A stretch of DNA of 64,000 nt, taken from Elymus sibiricus (taxonomy: Eukaryota > Streptophyta > Magnoliopsida > Poales > Poaceae). Positions 36,455 through 46,249 of this stretch are shown here, one piece after another (within the stretch, counting starts at the first letter, position 1; each line of letters starts with the position of its first letter). The notes under the pieces are model-generated. The model saw only the letters and a list, made by a program, of their open reading frames with translations. It had not been told where the DNA came from and searched no databases. The position numbers were made by a program, and so were the translations under genes. Location: assembly GCA_039707655.1 (NCBI GenBank), contig CM077666.1, positions 306,678,166-306,742,165 on the forward strand, in the 5' to 3' direction.

Positions 36455-37084
36455 CACAGAGAGCGTAGATGTTGTGCAGACTGAGCAAATCACATCGCAC
36501 ACGGATTAAACTACGGAACCCGTCGGTGATGATTTCATCAATCGCTGACAATTGTTTACCAGCAAGCGTTTGCCCATAACACACACGGGTTATTAGCAGG
36601 AATCGTCTGTGTTGTTATCGGTCTTCCCACACATTTTGTATTAATGACCTGTTTGCCGCGTATCACACACATCTTGTTAAGTTGAACCGTTTCTGTTGTG
36701 TTGGGTAATCGCAAACAGTTCATCCGAGTGAACTGCATGCCGTATATCGCACACACCATGATCTGCCTGACCATTTCTGTTGTGTTGGGTAATCACAAAC
36801 AGTTCATCCGAGTGAACTATATGCCGTGTATCGCACACACCACGAACTGGCTGACCGTGTTTGTTGTTTTCTCGTATCGCAAACAGTTCGTATGGATCAA
36901 CTGTATGCCACGTATCGTACACGCGTCTCTAATCTGAATCATTTTTTATGTCTCCGCCATCGCAAACAGTTCATCTTATTGGCGACGGTATTTTTAAGAC
37001 ACCGTTTGCGATTCATGCATCACACACAGTTTGGTCGCGGGGTCTCTGATTCATGTGTCGCGTTAGCGGTCGCCTGTAGTAGTG
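36455..37084. repeat. X1 right subterminal array, 83-bp period
   Basis: CGCAAACAGTTCATCCGAGT-type units start near 36710, 36792 and 36876. Each contains GTTCA-6 nt-TGAAC, an inverted core. The terminal segment GTCGCGTTAGCGGTCGCC ends the element. The whole block matches 60645-61369 of X2. Confidence 0.8.
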
Positions 37085-37087
37085 TCA

Positions 37088-37500
37088 GGTGCTCTCGCTG
37101 CTTGGATGCTATGGTGATACGAGCTTCGAGGCGGTTCAATCTGATATCCAATTGCATCTGAGTATATTCTTTGTACTTGTGAGCAGTTCCCAACCTCTTT
37201 GAGGTTTTTTTTTGCAAAAACCATCCACACTATGGAGCAGTTGCTTGCTGAGCCTGGACACCGTCTTTTTAACTTATATATATGTGTCAGAATCATTTTG
37301 CTTACATGAATGAAATTTAGAGATGTATGTGTTGCTGGTAAACTCTACCGACTTGTTACTTTAATACGTTGCCAAAAACTTGTTTGTTTTACTAGTTCAT
37401 GTGTAATTAAATACGTTGCCAAAACTGGTTAGTTTTACTAGTTTGATGTTAGTTTCTTATGGCTCTTGCAACACTTTATTTATGCTTGCTAACTATCAAG
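37088..37500. other. Y sequence after X1; no gene supported
   Basis: The first 130 bp are the rest of the ~232-bp tandem unit interrupted by X1. The remainder is AT-rich. Confidence 0.5.
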
Positions 37501-37975
37501 TTTTCAGGATCCAATTGAAACTCTGATGGCACAACAGGTATGTTCTGAAAAACTTCCTTGTTTAACTGGTTTGCGACTGTAACTTGTTGCTCTAATCATG
37601 TTACCAACTTCAACTTCTCAGGTCCAATTGGAACTCCAATTGCACAGCAGGTACATTTTTGAAAACTTATTTGTGTAACAGGTTTGCTGTTGTAACTTGT
37701 TGCTCTAATCAAATTACTGACTACTCAACTTTTCAGGATCCAAGAGAAACTCCAATGGCACAACAGGTCCCTTTTGTAAAACTTGTTTGTTTAACTGCTT
37801 TGCTGCTGCAACCGGTTGCTCTAATGATGTTAATAACTTATACTTTTCAGCATCCAATCGAAACTCCTTAAATCCTTGTTTGTTTAACTGGGTTGCTGTT
37901 CTAACTCCCAGTTGAGATGTTTTGCTAACTTCAACTTTTCCGAATCCAATCACAACTGTAATGGCAAAACAGGTT
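37501..37975 (+). repeat. Tandem array of 30-nt microexon-like units
   Basis: Units of about 114 bp each hold a TTTTCAG acceptor, a 29-30-nt block and a GT donor. The blocks are 37508-37537 (DPIETLMAQQ, donor GTATGT), 37622-37650 (one base shorter, donor GTACAT) and 37737-37766 (DPRETPMAQQ, donor GTCCCT). A truncated fourth starts at 37851 (HPIETP), and a fifth at about 37943-37972 has its acceptor changed to CG. Introns share AACTTGTTGCTCTAATCA. It leads into the coding end of K2. Confidence 0.6.
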
Positions 37976-38290
37976 AGCCCAAGATCAAAGAGCAAGGTCC
38001 ACATGGACGTTGGATCATCCCAGAGCAGTGGCACTGTCCCAATCGTGCATCATGAATTGCCAACTGTTGATGCTCTAGAGGCTAAACAATTGGTAGAAAG
38101 AGAGTCTGCTTCTGCACTTAGAGATGAAGTTGAGATGTTGAGGAAGCAAACAACACAATCAGAAGTAGTACTCACGAAAACCATTAAATATTTGGTGGAT
38201 TTCACAACGAAGCAAGCTGAGACTGACCGCATTGTTAAGGTCCTAGAGGAAAAAAGGAAATTAAAATCCCACTTGGTAAATCATAGGTGA
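37961..38290 (+). pseudogene. K2: 3' end of an En/Spm ORF2-like gene
   Basis: From the ATG at 37961 (MAKQVSPRSKSKVHMDVGSS) the frame runs to TGA at 38288-38290. The C-terminus is a coiled coil (LVERESASALRDEVEMLRKQ, then VVLTKTIKYLVDFTTKQAET), parallel to the C-terminal exon of gene K (LQSQLQAERHSATQLRLEVQ). No upstream domain exons are visible nearby, so this looks like a truncated second copy. Reading into the array of microexon-like units upstream is possible but unproven. Confidence 0.45.
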
Positions 38291-39170
38291 AATGTTTTTT
38301 CCATCGTTGAATGACCTTTGTGTTGTTTGTTCATGTAATAGATTGGAACTATTTGTTTTAGAGATCATGTAATATTTGTTTTTTGGTCTGTTTTTTTTTT
38401 TGAGCACGAGTCTGTAATAATTGATAAGAACATGAGACATTTCATTTTTTTATTGAGGCAAAGACATTTCATTTTGTTTGCTATGCCAGGCCTACAAAAT
38501 ATGCCAATCGGGCTGATTGTGCATTCAGCAAAAATAGTAGTATAGATGGGCCTTAAGTGGCACGCATCTGAAAGGGCCAAGATGCGGTACTAGCTTAGGT
38601 ACAAAAAAAGATGATCTTCTAGCCAAAAACAGTACATCGGCCTGGCTTATGTATGTCAGTTCATATTATTGATCCATATACTCTATATGTGGTCATATGT
38701 CTGTTAGTTTTCTATATTATTGGTTGGTTGGCTCAGTATTTTGAATTTTGAGACATCGCTTGGCTTCTGAAATTCATATCTAAATGGGAGTACACTATAT
38801 GCTGCTTGTGTCCTACAAGTTACAATTGAGTTGAACATAAAGTGGTTTCAAATATTCGTATTCACCTTAAACTGGATTCAACCTTCTGAATTCAAGTATC
38901 GTGGCATTTGTAAATCATATTCCTATATAAAGGTGGAATACATCTTTGTTGTGCTTTTGAAGATATATAAAAAAACATAGAATGATTTATAAAGATTCGT
39001 AATTGAATACAAAATAGGTTCGAATTTAGTTGCCAGTGTAAACATGAATGCTTATTCTCCCAAGATTCGAAAGAAGCAGCTAAACACCTACTCCCACGTC
39101 GGCTGCCCGAAACCAGTATTTGGGGGATGGAAATTACTGTCTACTCCTGACACGCACAACCTATCGGCCC
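38291..39170. other. Non-coding gap
   Basis: AT-rich, with T-runs near 38390 and 38445. Nothing recognised. Confidence 0.4.
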
Positions 39171-39620
39171 GATTTCCACCGCTCTAAATAGGGGTAGGTT
39201 TGTAACTTCACTCCGACATGACACGACCGCCTCTCACCCCATTCAGACACGGTGGGCGCCAAACGTGGGCGGCAAAACACATTTGATTCAAGCTCGTCCC
39301 AAAGACATGTCTCTCCCCCTCCATTTCCCCATTCATACACGGTGGGCGGCAAAACAAACTCTCCTCGACTGAAATTGATCTAGGCAAATATTTTAAGTAG
39401 GGGCAGGTTTGTAACTTCACACATATGTGACACAACCGCCCTCCCTGCCAGCCCCGTTCATACATCGTGGGCGCCAACCGTGGGCGCCAAAACACCCTCT
39501 CCTCGCCCGAAATCACTCTCGGCAAATATTGGGGAGATGCGAGATTTCCGTCCTATCCCCAACCGACGAGACTGTCCAAAATTTTAAATGGGGGCTAAGT
39601 TCGTAACTTTCCCACATTTC
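39171..39620. repeat. ~200-bp tandem units upstream of gene K
   Basis: GGTTTGTAACTTCAC-type blocks at about 39195, 39406 and 39596 alternate with CATTCATACACGGTGGGCG-type blocks at about 39238, 39330, 39455 and 39670. Likely upstream repeats of gene K. Confidence 0.55.
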
Positions 39621-39756
39621 AGACAAGCGTGTCCCAAAGATATGGTCCCCCTACCCCTCTCCCTCCATTTTCCCATTCATACACCGTCGGTGCAAGAACA
39701 CCATCTCCACACCAGCCTCCTCCGTCCACCACCCCATCCATCGCCACCCTCCTCCA

Positions 39757-40040
39757 CCATGCCGGAGCGCCTACCCAGACCGCGTTATCCACTTCAAGAG
39801 ATTGACGTTCCTCATCCACGGTGCCGGACCAAGAGCATTGCATCGCATCCTCTCGCTTCATCTGCGCCGTCGTCCACCTTGTCGGGGCCACTCCGACGAC
39901 CTTCTCGTCCACCGCAATGGGACTTATCCCCCGATGCCTTTGTCTACCATCGCAGATCTGCTTCCATGCCGCCGACAGCCATCGCACCCTCGATGCCTAC
40001 ACGGGGCCGCAAGAGAGGTGGTACTCTTTCATATCTATTC
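39757..40040 (+). CDS. Possible first exon upstream of gene K
   Basis: ATG at about 39759 opens MPERLPRPRYPLQEIDVPHP in a frame that stays open past 40000, in GC-rich DNA unlike its AT-rich surroundings, with a possible donor AGAG|GTGG near 40018. There is no domain support and the link to gene K is inference only. Confidence 0.25.
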
Positions 40041-40239
40041 AACTTTTTGATCTCAACCAGAAAATAGATCATCACTTGTTTACTGTACTTTCTTTTCAGC
40101 TCTTAGAATCTTAGTTGTTAGTTCAACGCAAACATTGGTTGCTAAGTAGCCTTTGTGCGGTATGCAGCTTCAGATCTGCCATGGCACAGTCATAATAGGG
40201 TTTAATTGATCATGCCTAGGGTTTCCCCCCTTTTATGAT

Positions 40240-41700
40240 CACTATACAATCAACCTACGTGCTTCGTGTCATAATAGTACTGCTCCACCCATCAAGCTAA
40301 ACAAGCTTAGTTGTTCAAATACGAATCTGATATGATGTTGATATTAGTAAAACAGAGTCATTTAATTGGTCAGCTAAGTGTTCCTAATTTAATTTTGAAA
40401 TGCATGTGCGCCGCTGGGACGGATCTACAGGGTGGCCAGCGTGGGCCCAAGCCCACCCTGGGATTTTGGGTCGGCCTGTATACCATCAGAGATTAGAACA
40501 TGGTCAGCCAACCTCCCCTCAAAAAAAACATGGTCAGCCAGCCAATGCCTTTGCTAAAAAAAGCCAATGCCTCTAGACCCCGATTCCCCTCTGTTCTGCT
40601 CCGCTTCCAATCTCTACTCGCCGCCAGCCGCCTGCCTCGCTGGCGACTTGCCGTCGCCGGACGCCATGACTTTAGGAGGAGACGCCAGACTAACAGGAGT
40701 TCAGGAGCCGCTCGCCCAACAGCGTCACCGCTGCCCGGCTGCGTCGGTGTGCCTAGCTTCCCAGTCCGCTCAGGGCTCAGGCTTGCAGCACCCACTCAGC
40801 CAACCCGATTTATCCTGAGATACGCCGTCCTCAACACTCAGCAACCACTTCCCATCACCCATTTTCTAATTGATTCATCACTCATTAGGCAGGACTCTCA
40901 TTAGGGTTTGTTGTGTACTGAGTGCTACCTACTTTTAATGGTTCAGATGTTTCAGTAATCTTTAGTACCTATAGAGTTGATAGGGTTTCAAAATTCCTTG
41001 CCTAGGAACAAACACTAGTCATGTTGGATTGTTGGTCAGAGTGACATTGACCCAGATTACTACCGCAGGCCAGGTTTGTTGACAATTTTACTAGTCTTTG
41101 TTACTCATTCGATATGATATCCGGCCAATTATTCTCTTCAATTAATTGCAAACAATAAGTGCTAGCCCAACCTCTTGATTCAGATTTTGGACGGTCTCTT
41201 ACTACAGTTATGATTCTGCATACTTTTCCTAGTAAGCTCGCAAGTAATGATTGATTCACTAGCTTTATGCTTGCCTTGTCATATTTGTAGTCAATATTTT
41301 TTTAGCGTGGACCACCCTGTTTCAAAATCCTAGAACCGCAGACATGAGTGAATAGTATTTCTCTGTGTGATCTCTTCCATCATGTGTGGGCAACGAACAC
41401 TGCATTGTATAGAAAGAAAAGTGTTATATCCACCTTTTACATAGACTATGATCTTTTACATGGAATACAATCTTCCTACATGCTTTGTGTTGCACTACCA
41501 GTACTCCACCCTTGAAACTAAACATTATGCCACTCATAATTCTGAAGTTTATTTGTTCAAATACGAATTTGATATGATGCTAATGTTCCTACTTCAGTTT
41601 TGAAATGTGTGTCTGCCCCTTATAGAGACATAAGAGGTTTGTATTTCTGTGTGTGGTCTGGTCAGCATGGTTCGGGGATGAACTTTGTATACGCAGGGGT
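40240..41700. repeat. Interrupted ~250-bp duplication
   Basis: Copy 1 (40240-40412 plus 41344-41420) and copy 2 (about 41450-41700) share CTTCCTACATGCTT/CAACCTACGTGCTT, TTGTTCAAATACGAAT(C/T)TGATA, TTTTGAAATG, then AGACAT(A/G)AG and GTATTTCT. Copy 1 is split by a 0.93-kb block. Confidence 0.5.
40413..41343. mobile_element. Probable non-autonomous DNA transposon splitting the duplication
   Basis: Delimited by comparison with copy 2 of the duplication. Left end CTGGGACGGATCTACAGGG and reverse-complemented right end CTGCGGTTCTAGGATTTTG share a C-G-rich then GGATCTA/GTTCTAG pattern reminiscent of hAT-type ends. No 8-bp duplication could be confirmed. The GC-rich 40570-40800 segment has no convincing gene. 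Confidence 0.35.
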
Positions 41701-41783
41701 TTGTAGGGAGACACTATTGGAGTAGAATCCGCAATGCATTCCAAAGATAAGCTGACTACTTTTTATGTTTTCGTGAATCTCAG

Positions 41784-44683
41784 ATATTGAACATCATCAT
41801 AATGATTATGAGCTTGGGCGCATGAGAAGAATAAAGCAGAACAATGACATGGCTATCAAACTTGGCGTTAAGGGACTGAGATCCAGTCTGGATGCAATGG
41901 AATGCGCACGCTCTCCACCTACAGATTCGTGTTCAGAATATGATCCTAACAATGATTCTGAGCTAGAGGGAGACCTAAGTCAATGTAGCTCCCTAGTGGA
42001 GGAGTCAAAGGCAGATGCCCTATCTTATTCACCCATCAAGGTGCTTGCTCTAACTTGGCAAGGTTATATTGGTCGCACATATGTTGCAAATGATGCTTTG
42101 CATTGCTTCTACTTTGTTACACCGCCATTTGCTTAGTTTACACATCATATATGTGAATATGCCATGCCTATCCATTTTCAGTACATATTCCATCTATCAT
42201 CATACCATAGTTCTCCATTCAAATGTTGTTCTTGTCTATCAGATGTTCAAATGGATGAGGGCGATTGCTGATCGCGATGGAGCACGAACAAAGTATTTTG
42301 AAAAGGTAGTGACACCTGATAAATCAAATAGCCCATTAGGTGTAGTGGCAATATCACTAGACGCACAAAACACAACCCCAACTCTAGTAGACTCTACCCG
42401 TACCCCACTGGTCATCTCAGATGCCCCAACTCAGCAGACCCCAACTGCAGCAAAAAGTATGACGATTCCAGTTGACATAGCACCAGCTCTACGACGCAAA
42501 ACCCCCATTCCAGCAAAGAGTACACCAACTCCAGTTGCCAAATCCTTTTTTGAACTGGAGAGAGCCCCAATTGTAGCAAATAGGACCCCTGTTCCACTTC
42601 TTTCCAGTTTAGAAGATGAAGCTTTTATTGTTGTCAGGAACTTTGTGCGGATCTTTCCTTCATGGAAAGATTATATTACAGACAAACAACAATTTCCAAT
42701 CTTCCTCCGCAACTTATGTGTAAGTAATGTACTAATGTTATTCATGGTAATTAGTGCCTATGTTTCTGCTGACAAAACTCAAAAGATTTCATTCATTTAA
42801 ATAGGCGAGGACCAAACTAGATAGTCAAGACGAGCAAAGCTTGGTTGTGCTTTTCATGCATGCTTTGAGGAAGTATCGTTGCTATTGAGGCAAGCTCACT
42901 TCGATGGCAATCCTCTAAATGAAATTTCTGTAAAGTCTCTGGTGATTCATTTACTAGACAGTGACTGGAATAAGCTTGTTACACACTGGTCTCGTCTGCA
43001 GCGTAAGGTACTATCTATGATGTCACATCACAATTTGAACTACATTTCTGCATGTGCCTTACCGTCTCACTTGTATGAAAACTGTTTGCAGGAGAATATC
43101 CATTCTCAAGGGACCACAGGATCTCGCAACTATACTGCACACTGCATTGCCCTTGTGAGTACCTCTTGCCCTGTATCACCATACTTACTTTCATAGCTGG
43201 TTGATTATGTACCATCACTGCACATGTTAGCCTCCTTATCCTCCATTTGGGGGACATTATAAGATCCGTATTGACTCTTACATAAATTTAGAATCAACCC
43301 AATGCTTCTGAAGAAGTTTAGCTCTGCAGTCCTGTTGTAAGGACCGAACGTCTTGTATCACTATACTTACATTAACAGCTACTCCATCCGTCCCATAATA
43401 TAAGAGCGTTTTGTACACTACACTAGTGTACAAAACACTTATATTATGGGATGGAGTGAGTAGTTCATTGTGTTGCATTACTCTGCATCTTGTCTCCCTC
43501 GCCCACCATTTCCTAAAAATTATCAGATCTATACTTAATCTTACCAAAAAGTTGAATACACAGACAATGCCAGTGCAGAAATGTAACCCATTGCTCTTGT
43601 CAGTACATTTTGTCCTGTAACGCTGTACTTACATGGATAGGCAGTTGATTATGTAGCATCACTGTGCATCTTATCTTCATTATCCTCTATCAATAATTAC
43701 TCTCTACAAAATGTAGAGTACAGGCAATGCTTATGAAGAAGTTTCTGTGCTGAAATTCTTGAGTTATCCCTCCCTTGGCATGAAGAAGGGCATTATAGAG
43801 CCAGTGTTAACTGTTAATGTAAGTCCGTCCTTCTAAAGCCTTTCTCCTCAATTGCTGTTTAATTTGCTCATACTCCCTATCGTCAACTGCTGTTTAGTTT
43901 GCTGTTTCTATCAAAATGCATGTTCGCAACAACTGCAAGTTTCAAGTTTTAGTCGTGAAACCAAATTCCTTATTCATACCATGCACATTATTTAATACAG
44001 ATCCATTGATTTTCTTTAGCCCTGCATGTATGCTTGTGTTGTTGATCTGTAATCCAGTGTGTGGTAAAGCTGCCCACATTTGCACCTTGTCATTTCCTGC
44101 TATGTCTTAACTGATCTGGCTGATGATATGAACATGGCATGCACGTTAACGAAAAGAGATACAGTGATTTTCTTTTGCCCTGCATCTATGCTTGTGTTGT
44201 TGATCTGTAATCCAGTAGTGTGGTGTAGCTCCTCGCATTATGAATAATGCCAAATTATGCTCTTGACATTTTGAATAGTCTCTTTATTTTGTAATATGAA
44301 ACTGGATGGAATTGACAGCGCAGCTACCATCTTTGTTTATATACGTGCAAAACATGTCATCTGTCTTGTTGTTTCAGGGTGATATACCTGATGGCACGCA
44401 TAAGTCTGCTGAAGACTCTAAGACAAAGCCAACGTATATTGCAGCAAAGAAGGCAAAACATCTTGAAGATAGTGAGACAACCCCAAAGTCATGTCTTGAT
44501 GCAGTGTTCAAGTTACTCGAGACTAGCAGTCACACAAGCTCACAGAAGTCGCTGCCTGAATCAGTTCGACTTCTTCAGTCTCAACTGCAAGCAGAAAGGC
44601 ATAGTGCAACTCAACTTCGACTTGAAGTCCAATCTCTAAGGAAGATTGCAGAGAACTCCAATGAGAACCTCATTGCTAAATAG
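41784..44683 (+). pseudogene. Gene K: En/Spm ORF2 (TNPA-like, Transposase_24-type) gene of Y
   Basis: Six exons by splice sites: 41784-42040, 42243-42719 (donor GTAAGT), 42805-43007, 43092-43154, 43717-43818 (donor GTAAGT) and 44378-44683 (TAG). Phases agree except within exon 3, where the frame must change between LVVLFMHA and FEEVSLLLRQAHF. Exon 1 has GRMRRIKQNNDMAIKLG, and exon 2 is a Thr/Pro-rich linker. Exons 3-4 carry LDSDWNKLVTHWSRLQRK and GTTGSRNYTAHCIA, the 'W..LV..W ... TGSRS' pattern of plant Ptta/En/Spm accessory proteins. The last exon is a coiled coil. Such proteins bind subterminal repeats and assist the TNP2 transposase. As the only gene of this class in Y it may be the element's own. 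The exon 3 frame change marks it as inactive. Confidence 0.55.
43382..43460. mobile_element. Short Stowaway MITE in gene K intron
   Basis: Flanked by TA (43380-43381 and 43461-43462). The arms CTCCATCCGTCCCATAATAT and ATATTATGGGATGGAGTGAG are inverted around a TACACTAGTGTA centre. It sits in intron 4 of gene K. Confidence 0.85.
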
Positions 44684-45049
44684 CTAGAGCTAGAAGATAT
44701 GACCGACATGCTAGGCCATTCTCACTGCCTTGCTTAGCTACTTGCGTAGCAGCTACCGCACAAGGCTAATGTTTCTTGAACTGTGTTCAAGTGGTCTTGG
44801 TTCAGTATTATTTTGTTACGCTGCAATGGCAGGGCCTTTGATGCCCAGGTTTTGTAATCTGCTTCTTGGTTGCGCTTTATGATCACTGGTGGCGAACTTT
44901 GAACCCCAGTGGATGTAATATGCCCTAATTCCTTTATTGTATAGTGTAGGTTTATTCTAAGTTACTATGCCATAATTTCTTTATTGTATAGTGTAGGTTT
45001 GTTCTTAATTCGTAGTTACCGTATATGTCATCATTCGCTATCAGAAAAA
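44684..45049. other. 3' flank of gene K
   Basis: Contains a short duplication of TTCTTTATTGTATAGTGTAGGTTT (about 44930 and 44980). Otherwise nothing. Confidence 0.5.
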
Positions 45050-45367
45050 AGGGTAAAAATCTGATTCAAGCGAACGGGGTGAAACATGCGCCTCTAATGG
45101 GCCTGCATTTCAGTGGGCCATTAATGGGCCGCCCCGCCACAGGCTTTACTCTGGCCTGCGTGGACCTGCCGTATGGGCCCTTCATGGACACGGTATGCCC
45201 AGGCCCATAACTCACATGGGTCTCTAGTGGGCCCAAACTTTAGTTGGGCCCATGTAGCTTCGAGCCATTAACAGGCTGAATATTCTGCCGGCCTGTTATG
45301 GCCCAGAAGATAGCATAGACCTTTAGCAGGCCAAAAAGCTTGTTGGGCCTCAATTTTCATGAGTCAA
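45050..45367. repeat. Y right subterminal array, part 1 (GGGCC repeats)
   Basis: GGGCC/GGCCC-rich units such as CAGTGGGCCATTAATGGGCC and TTTAGCAGGCC. It is interrupted by X2 and continues at 61370. Confidence 0.75.
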
Positions 45368-46249
45368 CACTGGTACAGCGAGCTGCTATACAAACGGTTT
45401 TTAACCCCTTTCCACGACAGAGTTTTAAACCGTCGCCTTGCATGTGTGTGCGATAGGGGGGGGGGTTCTTCCCACACAACCCAGAAACCGTCCGCGATAG
45501 GGAGCACGCAAGCATACGTTTCACAGAACTAAGCATATGCGATGCCCGCATCTTTCCCAAACGCTCCGTCCTTGCTACTCGTTTGTGCTCGCATTACCAT
45601 CGCACTCGGCATTCTGTGCTGCAACGTCTGCGATGCTCACCCCATCACAAACAGTTCACAATTTTACACCGTATGCGAAGCTTGAATATCCCACACATTT
45701 GTATGTACATAAACGTTTGAGATGTATAAAATGTCCCAAACGATTCATCCCTTTTACCCGTGTCAGATGAAGGCCTATCGCACGCGTTCTTCTATGAGCA
45801 AACATTTATGATGCACACGACATCATAAACAGTTCATAATTGCCTAGCGTGTGAGATAAGGTCACTTTCACAAACATTCATTAAGAAGGAACTGTGTGCG
45901 TTCTTGTTGTTAATCTCACACGGTTTTTCTTGTCTGATCGTGTGTGCAGTAGAGTTTCATCGCACACATACTGATATGAGAAACGTGTCTGATCTTGACG
46001 TTTATCATAGACGTTTTGCTTTCGCAAACCGTGTGCAGTGTAATGGCCTACAGATCATAATTTATCCCTAGTTTAATCCCTGCATTTATAATTCACAGAA
46101 TTTGAAATTGAAACAGATTTTCAATATGAAAGTAGGCAATCACTTATTTCACATCGAACCATGTTTATTACAAATACAAGCTCAAGGACGAATACATGTA
46201 CTGAAGAACTACAGAAGCATCAAGGAAAGAATGATGAACCGCAGTTGTA
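45368..46249. repeat. X2 left subterminal region
   Basis: Begins like X1. Later contains many short ATCGCACAC / CAAACAGTTCA / CACACGGTTT-type motifs in both orientations up to about 46040, then the 3' flank of gene E. Confidence 0.65.

Larger units (their letters stand above)
21400..37084. mobile_element. X-family CACTA element X1 (15.7 kb with nested LTR element)
   Basis: The left end is CACTGGTGTAGTGAGCTGC; the right end reverse-complements to CACTACTACAGGCGACCGC. TCA at 21397-21399 and 37085-37087 is the 3-bp duplication, and the flanks join into the host tandem repeat. X2 has the same left 95 bp and the same right 0.6 kb, which confirms both ends. Cargo: gene C, gene M1 (split by an LTR element), a ~505-bp array, genes H1 and G1, and an 83-bp right array. 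No transposase found. Confidence 0.85.

Noticed and set aside
36600..37020. CRISPR-like regular repeats
   Set aside because: Repeat spacing is regular, but the 'spacers' are themselves repeated. This is a CACTA subterminal array in a plant genome.
37235..37255. 18-nt identity (ATGGAGCAGTTGCTTGCT) with gene J at 59911
   Set aside because: Flanks do not align and no exon structure links them; probably chance or a very small remnant.
39588..40067. 159-aa ORF starting at 39588 as a gene
   Set aside because: Its first part lies in upstream tandem repeats; only the 39757-40040 part was kept, at low confidence.
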